This document shows, piece after piece, positions 52,930 to 62,080 of a stretch of 64,000 nt of DNA (the stretch's first letter is position 1; the number at the start of each line of letters is the position of its first letter). The translations under genes and the position numbers were made by a program. The stretch lies in NCBI RefSeq assembly GCF_010747415.1, contig NZ_JAAGNZ010000005.1, positions 62,001 through 126,000 on the forward strand, in the 5' to 3' direction. Under the pieces are notes generated by a model. It made no database searches, had not been told where the DNA came from, and worked only from the letters and a program-made list of their open reading frames with translations. Source of the DNA: Spirosoma agri. GTDB lineage: Bacteria; Bacteroidota; Bacteroidia; Cytophagales; Spirosomataceae.

Positions 52930-52956
52930 GATATAGCACAAAAATTATAGTTCAGC

Positions 52957-53244
52957 CTATTCCAGCACTTTAGGGACTTCAAAAAACTGCTCGTCGTGCT
53001 GGGGCGCATTGGCAAGGGCCTGCTCACGGGGAAGTTGATTCCTGACAACATCATCGCGCAACACGTTCGTTTCGGCCGAAATATGGGTGAGCGGTTCGAC
53101 GCCTGTCGTATCGACCTCATTGAGTTGCTCCATCCAGGTCAGCACACCGTTGAGGCTGTTCAGCAAATCGGCTTCTTCTTCGGGTCGAACCTCCAGACGG
53201 GCCAGATGCGCAATTTTATGTAATGTTTCCTGATCTACTTTCAT
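52957..53244 (-). CDS. gatC: Asp-tRNA(Asn)/Glu-tRNA(Gln) amidotransferase subunit C
   Basis: A 95-residue GatC: KIAHLARLEVRPEEE, NGVLTWMEQLNEVDTTGVEP and the C-terminal LREDVV-like LRDDVVRNQLPREQALANAP. GatC helps assemble the GatCAB complex, which converts Glu-tRNA(Gln) to Gln-tRNA(Gln) in bacteria lacking glutaminyl-tRNA synthetase or the asparagine counterpart. gatA and gatB are not in this window, as is usual in Bacteroidota, where the genes are scattered. It follows the acyltransferase gene by 58 bp. Confidence 0.95.
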   Translation of the reverse strand: MKVDQETLHKIAHLARLEVRPEEEADLLNSLNGVLTWMEQLNEVDTTGVEPLTHISAETNVLRDDVVRNQLPREQALANAPQHDEQFFEVPKVLE

Positions 53245-53302
53245 TGCTGTAATGCAACTGGGAAGTCGCTTTAAGTATCTATTCGTTCGTCAATTGCACC
53301 GG

Positions 53303-54034
53303 CTACCTATCCGAAGCGTCTTTACGGAGTTCTGCGTCGATGATTCGATACGTTTCCTCTTTCAGCCAATCGACACTATCCGCAGTAAGCCCTGTCGTTT
53401 CGATCGGCGGGTGAACAATGGCCCTGAGCGGGTGCCAGTGCATTCTGACTGTCTCCGTATCGGGCAAAATTTTATAGTTGGTCAGTAGCGTAATGGGCAC
53501 GATGGGCACTTGCTGCTGAATCGCCATGATGAACGCTCCATCTTTAAACGGGTGGTGCATGGTAGGCAGTTCTTGCGCATGAATGCCACCTTCCGGAAAG
53601 ATCATAATACTTCGGCCGGAGGCCAGCGTTCGTATCGACTTCGCCAGCGAATAAGCCCGGCTGTTGGGCTGGCCACGGTCTACCTGAACGTGCAGTTTGG
53701 CAAACATGTAACCCAGTAACGGAATTTGCTTCACGTCGCTTTTCCCGACGAAAGCGTAGTAGTTATCAACGACCACACCCATTGCCGCAATGTCCAGATA
53801 CGAAAAATGGTTCGCGCAGAAGACATACACCTGCTTCGGATCGGGTTTGAAGCGCCGTTTGACACGGACCGGTATTCCGACACCCGCGAAGAACAGTATT
53901 CCCCAGATGCGATTGATCTGATGCGCCAAGGGCTTCCATGCCTCGCGTTGCAAACACACAAACTGTATCGGGAACAACACCAGATACAGTACGATCAAAT
54001 AAACAGCACACCAGATTGTGTACAGCAGTCGCAT
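53303..54034 (-). CDS. 1-acyl-sn-glycerol-3-phosphate acyltransferase (PlsC-like)
   Basis: A 243-residue lysophospholipid acyltransferase with an N-terminal membrane helix (AVYLIVLYLVLFPIQFV). The catalytic motif is NHFSYLD at 75-81 (NHxxxxD), and the second is IFPEGGIHAQE with FPEGG at 146-150. It adds the second acyl chain in phospholipid synthesis at the inner membrane. It is 58 bp upstream of gatC and preceded by the second copy of the hairpin repeat. Confidence 0.93.
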   Translation of the reverse strand: MRLLYTIWCAVYLIVLYLVLFPIQFVCLQREAWKPLAHQINRIWGILFFAGVGIPVRVKRRFKPDPKQVYVFCANHFSYLDIAAMGVVVDNYYAFVGKSDVKQIPLLGYMFAKLHVQVDRGQPNSRAYSLAKSIRTLASGRSIMIFPEGGIHAQELPTMHHPFKDGAFIMAIQQQVPIVPITLLTNYKILPDTETVRMHWHPLRAIVHPPIETTGLTADSVDWLKEETYRIIDAELRKDASDR

Positions 54035-54066
54035 AAGTGTCTGAACGTTAGTTAGTCTGATTCATC

Positions 54067-54131
54067 TGACCGACTATGATTTTACATTCGCTTCGTTGAA
54101 GCGCTCTGTAGCACAAAATCAGAGTCGGTCA
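54067..54131. repeat. Hairpin repeat element, copy 2
   Basis: A 65-bp element nearly identical to copy 1 (52864): outer arms TGACCGACT / AGTCGGTCA extended by ATC/GAT to a 12-bp perfect stem, inner TGATTTT / AAAATCA, central hairpin CGCTTC-GTT-GAAGCG. It lies between the acyltransferase start and the purH stop. Confidence 0.88.
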
Positions 54132-54158
54132 GATAAATCAGACAAATCAACGTCCGGA

Positions 54159-55703
54159 TTAGTGTTTAAAGTGTCTTACGCCGGTCGTGACCATTGCCAG
54201 ACCGTGGGCATTGCAGTAATCGATCGAATCCTGATCGCGTACTGAACCGCCAGGCTGAACCACCGCCGTTATACCCGCTTGGCCAGCAATTTCAACGCAG
54301 TCTGCAAAGGGGAAGAACGCATCCGATGCCATAACCGCTCCGTTCAGATCGAAGCCAAACGAACCCGCTTTTTCAATCGCCTGTCGGAGCGCATCGACGC
54401 GGGAAGTCTGTCCCACACCACTCGCCAGCAACTGATCCTTATTCGCCAGTACGATCGTGTTGGACTTTGTATGCTTGCACACCTTCAGCGCAAATTCCAA
54501 AGCCTGCATTTCGGCATCGGTCGGCGCTTTTTGCGTAACGACTTTGAACTGACCGGTCGTTTCCGTCTGATTGTCCTTATCCTGTTCCAGAACCCCGTTC
54601 AGAATGGTTTTGAACATGACGGTTGGCAGCGCAACCGCGTTCCGTTTCAACAGAATCCGGTTCTTTTTCGATTTCAGCAAGGTCAATGCTTCCGGGGCAA
54701 AATCGGGCGCGATCAGGATTTCCATGAACAGCTTGTTCAGTTCTTCCGCCGTCGCCAGATCAACCGTTTCGTTCGTGATCAATACACCACCAAAAGCCGA
54801 AACCGGATCGCACGCGAGCGCATTCAAATACGCTTCTTTGGGGGTCAATGCCGTGGCAATACCACAGGCATTGGTGTGCTTAATAATTGCGAACGTACTG
54901 CCTGCCGACGCCTGAAATTCGTCGATCAAGCCCACACAGGCGTCAACGTCGACCAGGTTATTGTAGGACAGTTCTTTGCCATGCAGTTTTTCGAACATGG
55001 CTTCCAGATTGCCGTAGAACGTCGCCTGCTGATGCGGATTTTCGCCGTAGCGCAGATGATTGGCGGGTAGGTGTTTGAAATCGGTAATGGCTACCGCCGA
55101 TTCGCTCTCTGCATTTGACTTGGCAAAATACGCCTGAATGGCAGTATCGTACTGCGATGTTACGGCAAACGCTTCCTTGGCATACTGCCGCCGGTCGCTG
55201 AGATCCGTTGCTCCTTTTTTCTCGTCCAGTAGTTTTACCACATCGGCGTACTGGCTCCTCGACGAAACGATCAGCACATCGTTATGATTCTTGGCCGCAG
55301 CCCGAATGAGGGAGATGCCACCAATGTCGATTTTTTCAATGATATCGTCGTCCGAAGCGCCCGACGCTACTGTTTCCTCAAACGGATACAGATCCACAAT
55401 TGCCAGATCAATGGGTGGAATGCGGTGCCGTTCGGCCTGCGCCAGATCTTCGGGTAACTCACGACGGTAGAGAATACCTCCCATTACGGCTGGATGAAGT
55501 GTTTTGACACGACCGCCAAAAATGGAAGGGTATCCGGTCAGGTCTTCAACGGCCGTAACTGGAATGCCAAGTTGTTCAATAAATGCCTGGGTGCCACCGG
55601 TTGAATAGAGCTGTACATTGTGTTCGTGCAGAAGCCGTACCAGTGGTTCGAGACCGTCTTTGTAATAAACGGAGATCAGCGCTGAAGAAATTTTGAGGGA
55701 CAT
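54159..55703 (-). CDS. purH: Bifunctional AICAR formyltransferase / IMP cyclohydrolase
   Basis: The 514-residue protein carries out the last two steps of purine nucleotide synthesis. The N-terminal IMP cyclohydrolase (MGS-like) domain has QLYSTGGTQAFIEQLGIPV and GGRVKTLHPAVMGGIL; the C-terminal AICAR transformylase has HLRYGENPHQQATFYG, FAIIKHTNACGIA and AFGGVLITNETVD. The start MSLKISSALIS at 55703 is the normal PurH N-terminus; the frame is open 30 codons upstream without meaning. A candidate -7 box for the divergent flippase gene lies about 110 bp upstream of this start. Confidence 0.97.
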   Translation of the reverse strand: MSLKISSALISVYYKDGLEPLVRLLHEHNVQLYSTGGTQAFIEQLGIPVTAVEDLTGYPSIFGGRVKTLHPAVMGGILYRRELPEDLAQAERHRIPPIDLAIVDLYPFEETVASGASDDDIIEKIDIGGISLIRAAAKNHNDVLIVSSRSQYADVVKLLDEKKGATDLSDRRQYAKEAFAVTSQYDTAIQAYFAKSNAESESAVAITDFKHLPANHLRYGENPHQQATFYGNLEAMFEKLHGKELSYNNLVDVDACVGLIDEFQASAGSTFAIIKHTNACGIATALTPKEAYLNALACDPVSAFGGVLITNETVDLATAEELNKLFMEILIAPDFAPEALTLLKSKKNRILLKRNAVALPTVMFKTILNGVLEQDKDNQTETTGQFKVVTQKAPTDAEMQALEFALKVCKHTKSNTIVLANKDQLLASGVGQTSRVDALRQAIEKAGSFGFDLNGAVMASDAFFPFADCVEIAGQAGITAVVQPGGSVRDQDSIDYCNAHGLAMVTTGVRHFKH

Positions 55704-55809
55704 GCTGTCGGGTGAAACAGCTATAGTGCTGTTTCTGAAAATGGTGATCAAGTAAAGCGAAACAATGAAGACCTGTTTCGAACTGATGCACAAAGATAAC
55801 CAAAGGTCT

Positions 55810-55817
55810 TAACTTTG
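55810..55817 (+). promoter_or_regulatory. Bacteroidota -7 promoter box (TAACTTTG) for the flippase gene
   Basis: TAACTTTG matches TAnnTTTG and lies 64 bp before the ATG of the flippase gene. Confidence 0.4.
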
Positions 55818-55880
55818 TCTGCCCAGCGCGCGAAAGCCTGATCTTGCCAAGGCGTCATTGAGTAAACGGGTATTATCTGA

Positions 55881-57464
55881 ATGAGTACATTTAAAAAATT
55901 AGCCGGTGATACGGCTCTATACGGCGTCAGTACTATTCTTGGGCGAATGCTCAACTTTGCGCTGGTGCCGCTGCAAACCTACGTTTTCAAGCAGCCGAGT
56001 GAAATGGCCTCCAACGTCGAGTTATACAGTTGGGTCGGCATTTTGCTGGTTATTTACACGCTTGGGCTCGAAACGGCCTTTTTTCGGTTTACCGCCCGGT
56101 CGGGTGGAGCCAGCAATCCGGAGGATCGGATACGGGTATTCAACGAAACGCTCAGTATCGTTATCGCGGTTAGCGTCACGTTTACCACGGCGATCATACT
56201 ACTGACTCCGCAGATTGTCGTGTGGCTGGGTTATCCGGGGCAGGAGTTGTCTGTTATCTGGGTTGCGCTTATTGTGGCCATTGATGCCATTATGGCGATT
56301 CCTTTCGCGCGGCTACGGGTCGAGAATCGGGCGCGTCGGTTTGTTCAGGCAAAGATCATCAACATTCTGATTGTCGTTTTCCTGAACGTTTTTTTTCTGA
56401 TTATTTGCCGGGATATCTATGCGGAAAAATACCTGTCGTTTCTTAAACCGGCAATCGACCTGATCTACTACCCCAGCATTGGCCCCGGCTATATCCTGCT
56501 GGCTAACTTAGTGGGTAACGCTACCTATTTCGTTCTGCTGCGGGATGCCTTTTCCGGGTTTCGCTTCCAGCTCAATAAAGAACAGACAAAGGTACTTCTT
56601 GCCTATGCCGCACCACTCATGCTGACGAGTCTGGCCGGACTAATCAATTCCATGACCGACCGGCTGTTTTTGCAACACTGGCTTCCCGAAGGTTTTTACC
56701 GGGGATTGACCAGTAAAGATGCGCTGGGTATCTACGGAAATTGCCTGAAACTGTCCGTATTTATGGCGCTGGTGATCCAGTCGTTTAAGTTTGCCGCCGA
56801 TCCGTTTTTCTTCTCCCGCGCTGAAGACAAAAACTCCCCCAAACTGCTGGCCGATGTTACAAAATGGTTCATTATCGTTTGTGTACTGATCTGGGTGGGC
56901 GTCAGCCTGAACCTGGATATTGTCGGGTTGCTAGTGTCGAAAAAGTATCGTTCCGGCCTGTCCATCGTGCCGTTGCTGTTACTGGCTAACCTGTTCCTTG
57001 GCGTCTATTACAACATTGCGTTCTGGTTCAAGCTCAGCGATAAAACGCAATTCGGAACGCTCATCACCATCGTTGGAGCGTTGATCACGGTTGCAGGAAA
57101 CATTATCTTGATTCCGATTATTGGCTACATGGGCTGTGCGGTCGCGTTTCTTGTATCCAGCTTCGCCATGATGGTCATTTGTTACGGGCTGGGGGAGAAG
57201 TATTATCCCGTTCCGTACCATGTAAAATCGGCGGTGGGCTATATTCTGGGGGCGGGTTTGCTGATCTACGGGTCACAACAAGTGGAAATAGCCAATTTGT
57301 GGTTGTCTGTACCGTATCACATGGCCCTGTTCGGGCTGTTTTTTGCGGTCGTTCTAGTCGTTGAGCGCAGCACGTTCGTGCCCGCTTTGCAACGACTACG
57401 CAAACCGAAAGGCGCTGTTCCTACGCCCGTTGGCCCTACCGACGAGCCGATAAGTAAGAAGTAA
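55881..57464 (+). CDS. Polysaccharide / oligosaccharide flippase (Wzx-like)
   Basis: A 527-residue membrane protein with about 14 hydrophobic helices. The N-terminus GDTALYGVSTILGRMLNFAL is the typical polysaccharide-biosynthesis-protein start, and the charged C-terminus ends in Lys. Family members flip lipid-linked oligosaccharide across the inner membrane during polysaccharide assembly. No glycosyltransferase gene is adjacent in this window, so substrate is unknown; in Bacteroidota such genes often sit alone next to purH-like housekeeping genes. Confidence 0.88.
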   Translation: MSTFKKLAGDTALYGVSTILGRMLNFALVPLQTYVFKQPSEMASNVELYSWVGILLVIYTLGLETAFFRFTARSGGASNPEDRIRVFNETLSIVIAVSVTFTTAIILLTPQIVVWLGYPGQELSVIWVALIVAIDAIMAIPFARLRVENRARRFVQAKIINILIVVFLNVFFLIICRDIYAEKYLSFLKPAIDLIYYPSIGPGYILLANLVGNATYFVLLRDAFSGFRFQLNKEQTKVLLAYAAPLMLTSLAGLINSMTDRLFLQHWLPEGFYRGLTSKDALGIYGNCLKLSVFMALVIQSFKFAADPFFFSRAEDKNSPKLLADVTKWFIIVCVLIWVGVSLNLDIVGLLVSKKYRSGLSIVPLLLLANLFLGVYYNIAFWFKLSDKTQFGTLITIVGALITVAGNIILIPIIGYMGCAVAFLVSSFAMMVICYGLGEKYYPVPYHVKSAVGYILGAGLLIYGSQQVEIANLWLSVPYHMALFGLFFAVVLVVERSTFVPALQRLRKPKGAVPTPVGPTDEPISKK

Positions 57465-57534
57465 AGAAGTCGGGTAATTGAGATAATTCAGTTGGTTGCC
57501 CAACGTGAATTACCTAACAACTATCGCTTGTTTC

Positions 57535-58446
57535 TTACAAATCCGGTCGTAAGTTTTCGGTGGCGACGCGGGCGGTGCGACTGCGAACCGCTGATGTCAT
57601 GAAGAAGCCGACCGCCGTTCGACCGCTGGCGTTGGCATTCACAATATTCGTTGGCACATTAGCCGGCGGGGTAGCAAACAGGCCACCATTCGAAAGCTGC
57701 GTTTGTAGTTCCTCCCAAAAGTTAAACGCTTCCAACGTCAGCGACTGTACTTCCACTTTCACCACATCATCGAACGCATACAAGCTATCCGGGTTGATCG
57801 ACCGACGGATTGGCGCGATAAAAATCAGGCCGTCAGTATTCGCGTTTCCGCGAAACGAGCCATCCTGCGACGTAATAATGTCACGGGCTCTATTAGCCAG
57901 CACGCCATTCCGAAAATAGCGAATCCGGTAGTAATCGGTCGCTCCGGCTATATCCTGGGCGTAAAACTGAGCCCGGTAGCCTTCCGTTTTTGATAAGGGA
58001 TTGATCTTCACTTTGGAAAATACCAGCGAATCAACCGTCGGCACACGGTTCATTCTGGACGTGGCGTTGTACGTTTCCCCCTGAAAATTGATCCGGAGCT
58101 GATAGGTACGGCCAATATGCCCCAGCGTGTCCGTGGCTGACCGTGGCTGCCAGACGTAATAACCGTCGTTATCGGGGTCAGTAAAGGCAAATGTCTTTCC
58201 CGCATCATCCAACACGGTGACCGTTGCGCTGAGTGCGGCCGGGGGCGTACTGCTGTTGAAATAAGCCGCCGTCTGCGTGAGTCGTATCGTCTGCGGCCCC
58301 GGCAGATCGGTCAGAACCGCATCGACCGACAACTGTGTCGGACCCGTAGTAAGCTTGGCATCGATGACCGTCTCGCACCCTGACAGACTACAGAGAGCAA
58401 GCAGATAAAAGGCTAACGGATATAAGAAGGGGAGTCGTTTCATCAT
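57535..58446 (-). CDS. DUF4249 lipoprotein (TonB-receptor partner)
   Basis: A 303-residue lipoprotein (LALCSLSGCE, lipobox LSGC) of the DUF4249 family. The body has LSVDAVLTDLPGPQTIRLTQ, YQLRINFQGETYNATSRMNR and a C-terminal region with NVPTNIVNANASGRTAVGFF. DUF4249 genes are nearly always adjacent to a TonB-dependent receptor, as here, and the proteins are thought to sit on the outer membrane as partners of that receptor. It is 52 bp after the receptor stop, so it is the second gene of a two-gene operon. Confidence 0.92.
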   Translation of the reverse strand: MMKRLPFLYPLAFYLLALCSLSGCETVIDAKLTTGPTQLSVDAVLTDLPGPQTIRLTQTAAYFNSSTPPAALSATVTVLDDAGKTFAFTDPDNDGYYVWQPRSATDTLGHIGRTYQLRINFQGETYNATSRMNRVPTVDSLVFSKVKINPLSKTEGYRAQFYAQDIAGATDYYRIRYFRNGVLANRARDIITSQDGSFRGNANTDGLIFIAPIRRSINPDSLYAFDDVVKVEVQSLTLEAFNFWEELQTQLSNGGLFATPPANVPTNIVNANASGRTAVGFFMTSAVRSRTARVATENLRPDL

Positions 58447-58498
58447 CTAAACTTGTTATGGAGCTGAATACCTGTAGTATAGGCAAGTACGACGCCCC

Positions 58499-60928
58499 TT
58501 AGAATTTGAAGTTGTAGGTCACGGAGGGGATCACCGTAGCAAACACGGAATATTTGATTGCTTCCGTTACTCTTGGATTGTCTTCGTTGGGTTGAAAAAA
58601 CACGGAAAATGGATTCTTCCGCCCATAGGCGTTGTAGACCGAGAACACCCAGTTGTCATCTTTGCGCTTGCCGGGTCGTTTGCGCCCCTGTAGCGTGGCT
58701 GCCAGATCGAGCCGGTGGTAGGCCGGAATTCGGTAATTGTTGCGTCCGTCGATGACCTGACCAACCTGCCCCTGAAACTCGAATCGATTGGTTGGGAACG
58801 TGGCCGGTGTGCCACTGGCAAGGGTGAATGTCGCCGAAAAATTCCAGCGTTTCGCGCGCGGTGGATCGAACAGCAGGACCGATGTTAGTGTGTGTCGTTT
58901 GTCGAAGCGCGTGGGATACCAGTCGTTGTTATTGATACCCGCAACCTGCCGTTCCGTTTTTGCCAGCGTATAGCTAATCCAGCCGTTGACGACGCCCGTG
59001 TTTCGCTTCACGTAAAATTCGGCACCGTAAGCCCGACCCCGACCACTCAACAAATCCCCTTCCAGGTATTTATTCAGAATCAGACTTGCCCCGTCGATGT
59101 AATCGATCTGATTTTGAAGCCATTTGTAATAAACCTCAACTGATGCCTCAAATTCCTGACCTGTTCGGCCAAAGTTTTTGAAATAGCCGCCAGCGATCTG
59201 ATCGGCAATCTGTGGACGAATATTGTTGGTAGAAGGTGTCCAGATATCCAGTGGCGTTGACGCGGTGGTGTTTGAGATAAGGTGGATATACTGCGCCAGT
59301 CGGTTGTAACTTAGCTTGAACGAGCTGTTATTAGCCAGCTCATACTTGGCCGCAAAGCGCGGTTCCCAGTTGCCGTAGGTCTGGATCATATTCTTTCCCC
59401 GATAAGCAACGGTCGTAATAACCGTCCGTCGTTCGCCAGCGGGAACATCCGTCTGAAACGTGTATGCTTCGCCCGGTCCAATGTAGTTGAACAGCGAATA
59501 ACGAAGCCCGTACTGAAGTTGTAATTTCGACGTAACCTGTTGCTCGTTACCAATGTAGAGCGCATTTTCCAGCCCGTATTTACTTTCCAGTCCAAAGGTG
59601 CGAATGCTGCCTAAACTGGCTGCCGTTGCCTTGCCCGGCTGAAAATCGTGCAGGATAGACTGTCCGCCGAAGGTGATCGTGCTCTTACCCAGAAATAGGG
59701 AAAAATCGGGTTTTATGCTGTAATCGACAATTCGCGAATCGGTCTTGAAATAGTCATTTGGCCGTTTCTGCTTCAGATCGGAGTTGAGCGAGTAATCGTA
59801 ATTGCTGTAATACGCCGTTGTGTTCAAAAACAGACGATCACTGAATACGTGGTTCCAGCGGGCCGAAACCGTTGTATTGCCCCAGTTGAATCCAAAGTCG
59901 GACCCGAAGACATCACGACCCAGATAGCCGGACAGATACACGATATTTTTGTCGTTGATGCGGTAATTTCCTTTCGCGGTTAGGTCGTAAAAATAGAATT
60001 TGGCACCTTTCAGATCGCTGTTCAGAAAAGGTTGCGCCAGAATATCGGCATAAGAACGCCGGGCCGCTATGATGAACGAACCTTTGCCGTTGAATAAGGG
60101 ACGCTCATACGACAAACGACTAAAGATGAGGCCTATACCGCCGTTTAACTCCGGCTTTTTTGCGTTTCCTTCCTTTAGCCGCACATCAAGGATCGAGGCA
60201 ATCCGACCGCCGTAATTTGCCGGAATACCGCCTTTGATGAGCTTGACGTCTTTAACCGCGTCGGGATTGAATACGGAGAAAAAACCGAACAGGTGCGACG
60301 AATTGTAGACAGGCGCTTCATCCAGCAGCACTAAATTCTGATCGATGCTACCCCCCCGAACGTTAAATCCTGTTGCCCCTTCGCCAACGGTCGAAACGCC
60401 GGGAAGCAGCTGAATGCTTCGAATAACATCTACTTCGCCCAACAGTGCCGGAATGCGTTTCAGCGTTTTGACATCAATCTGATTAACGCTCATCGCGATA
60501 TTCTTGACGTTATCGTCTTCCCGTTTGGTCGAAACGACCACTTCCTGCAATTGCCGACCTTCTTCCTTTAATTCGAGGTCGAGCCGAATATTCCGATCGG
60601 TCAACGCTATCGTTTTCGTCTGTTTTTCGTAGCCGACGTAGGAGATAACCAGGTTGTAGTTACCGGGCGGCATGGTTACGGCGTAGAAGCCGTAATTGTT
60701 CGTGACCGCACCGGTGTTGGTTTCCTTAACGAACACCGATACGCCAATCAGCCCTTCGCCGTTGGCCGCGTCCTTTATGTATCCACTAATGGTCAGTTGA
60801 GCCGAAGCTGCTTTATCCGCATTACCCGCCCGAACACTTACATTCTGATCGGTCTGGGCTCGCACGATGTGGCTGCCTGCCAGCGTAAGAAACAGGACGA
60901 AGAACGTATTGAGTACATTGTTTTTCAT
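58499..60928 (-). CDS. TonB-dependent receptor with carboxypeptidase-regulatory-like domain
   Basis: An 809-residue outer-membrane receptor: signal peptide (FFVLFLTLAGSHIVRAQ), CarboxypepD_reg-like domain at about 45-125 (ISGYIKDAANGEGLIGVSVF), plug domain with VDVIRSIQLLPGVSTVGEG and DAVKDVKLIKGGIPANYGGR, then a barrel ending in VTYNFKF. It imports an unknown substrate with TonB energy. The DUF4249 partner follows. Its -7 promoter box (on the minus strand) lies at 60990. A weak hairpin GACGGGT / ACCCGTC in the 5' leader (60950-60974) could be regulatory. Confidence 0.94.
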   Translation of the reverse strand: MKNNVLNTFFVLFLTLAGSHIVRAQTDQNVSVRAGNADKAASAQLTISGYIKDAANGEGLIGVSVFVKETNTGAVTNNYGFYAVTMPPGNYNLVISYVGYEKQTKTIALTDRNIRLDLELKEEGRQLQEVVVSTKREDDNVKNIAMSVNQIDVKTLKRIPALLGEVDVIRSIQLLPGVSTVGEGATGFNVRGGSIDQNLVLLDEAPVYNSSHLFGFFSVFNPDAVKDVKLIKGGIPANYGGRIASILDVRLKEGNAKKPELNGGIGLIFSRLSYERPLFNGKGSFIIAARRSYADILAQPFLNSDLKGAKFYFYDLTAKGNYRINDKNIVYLSGYLGRDVFGSDFGFNWGNTTVSARWNHVFSDRLFLNTTAYYSNYDYSLNSDLKQKRPNDYFKTDSRIVDYSIKPDFSLFLGKSTITFGGQSILHDFQPGKATAASLGSIRTFGLESKYGLENALYIGNEQQVTSKLQLQYGLRYSLFNYIGPGEAYTFQTDVPAGERRTVITTVAYRGKNMIQTYGNWEPRFAAKYELANNSSFKLSYNRLAQYIHLISNTTASTPLDIWTPSTNNIRPQIADQIAGGYFKNFGRTGQEFEASVEVYYKWLQNQIDYIDGASLILNKYLEGDLLSGRGRAYGAEFYVKRNTGVVNGWISYTLAKTERQVAGINNNDWYPTRFDKRHTLTSVLLFDPPRAKRWNFSATFTLASGTPATFPTNRFEFQGQVGQVIDGRNNYRIPAYHRLDLAATLQGRKRPGKRKDDNWVFSVYNAYGRKNPFSVFFQPNEDNPRVTEAIKYSVFATVIPSVTYNFKF

Positions 60929-60989
60929 TCGGTTGTTAGTAAATTACCAGACGGGTGTTTTTAATGAACCCGTCATTTTTACAGAAATG

Positions 60990-60997
60990 CAAAAGTA
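60990..60997 (-). promoter_or_regulatory. Bacteroidota -7 promoter box (TACTTTTG) for the TonB/DUF4249 operon
   Basis: On the minus strand the sequence reads TACTTTTG, an exact TAnnTTTG match, 62 bp upstream of the ATG at 60928. Confidence 0.5.
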
Positions 60998-61153
60998 GGT
61001 CAGGTCTGGTTGGGCTTCACAGAAAAATAGATAAACCCACCGAATTGAGGGCTGAACGGCACCGTTTATCGTAGTAAATTACTAGTCCATCAGGGTATGA
61101 ATGAATTGTATCCGGATGGATTTCCGCTTTTAACTGTTTTATCAACTAGTCTC

Positions 61154-62008
61154 ATGCGCTTTATCCTTGTTATTTTAGTCCTGTTATCAAACATTGCCGT
61201 TGCCCAGTCTTTGTTGTGGGAAGTATCCGGAAATGGACTTAAAGAACCGTCTTACCTGTTTGGCACTTATCATATCCTGAAAGACAGTTACCTCGACAAA
61301 ACCCCCACGGTAAAGACGGCTTTTAACGCGGCTCAGGGCATTGTGGTCGAAACAACCATCGATTCATCGGCGATGTTGAGCATGGCGATGCGGGCCATCA
61401 TGCCGGGAAACAGCCTGAAAAAACTGCTTTCCGACGCTGATTACAAAGTAGTAGCTGACGAGTTTAAACAGGTTACGGGCTACGATCTGGCCATGTTCAA
61501 CCAGATGAAGCCCATCATGACGGCTACGACGCTTACGATGAGTTACGCCGAGAAAGAAGTGGATACCCTGAGCAAATTTACCGGGCAGCCGCTCGATCTG
61601 TATTTTGCTACGGAAGCCAAAAAACGGGCCAAGGTTTTAACACCACTCGAAACGATGGAACAGCAAATGGCCTTTCTGTTCGATCACGATTCCGTAGAAA
61701 AGCAAGCGGCTGATCTGGTTAAACTGGTGAAAGAGAAAAAAGAGCTGGAAGACCAAAGTAAACACCTGACCAATCTATACCTGGCCGGTGATCTGGATGG
61801 CATGTGGAAGCTGAGTCAGGCGCACGAAAAAAAGCACGGCGATCTGTCATACCTGGTTAACGAGCGGAACCAGACCTGGATGGGAAAACTCCCTACACTG
61901 ATGGCACTCCGACCAACCTTCGTGGCGGTTGGTGCGCTGCATCTTCCCGGCCCTACTGGATTGATTGCTCTATTGCGTAAAGGCGGATTTCTGGTGAAAC
62001 CGTTGTGA
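61154..62008 (+). CDS. TraB/GumN family protein, secreted
   Basis: A 284-residue protein with signal peptide (FILVILVLLSNIAVAQ). The TraB/GumN signatures are SYLFGTYHILKDSYLDK near the N-terminus, VVETTIDSS and the C-terminal TFVAVGALHLPGPTGLIALL. Family members are periplasmic; some eukaryotic and plasmid relatives are protease-like, but the role in Bacteroidota is unknown. The ATG at 61154 gives the signal peptide; an in-frame start 19 codons upstream lacks one. A strong terminator follows. Confidence 0.9.
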   Translation: MRFILVILVLLSNIAVAQSLLWEVSGNGLKEPSYLFGTYHILKDSYLDKTPTVKTAFNAAQGIVVETTIDSSAMLSMAMRAIMPGNSLKKLLSDADYKVVADEFKQVTGYDLAMFNQMKPIMTATTLTMSYAEKEVDTLSKFTGQPLDLYFATEAKKRAKVLTPLETMEQQMAFLFDHDSVEKQAADLVKLVKEKKELEDQSKHLTNLYLAGDLDGMWKLSQAHEKKHGDLSYLVNERNQTWMGKLPTLMALRPTFVAVGALHLPGPTGLIALLRKGGFLVKPL

Positions 62009-62019
62009 TCGGGTTCGCA

Positions 62020-62071
62020 ATCAAGCAAACGGGGAGGCCGGTTCGTTAACCAGTCTCCCCGTTTGCTTGAT
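62020..62071. terminator. Bidirectional terminator between the TraB-like gene and uvrA
   Basis: ATCAAGCAAACGGGGAG (62020-62036) and CTCCCCGTTTGCTTGAT (62055-62071) form a perfect 17-bp stem with an 18-base loop between two convergent genes. T-rich sequence follows on the right and none on the left. Confidence 0.8.
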
Positions 62072-62080
62072 CAAGTCATT

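Noticed and set aside
54279..55070. 263-codon plus-strand frame opposite purH
   Set aside because: Arg/Gln/Phe-rich shadow of a well-conserved gene on the other strand.
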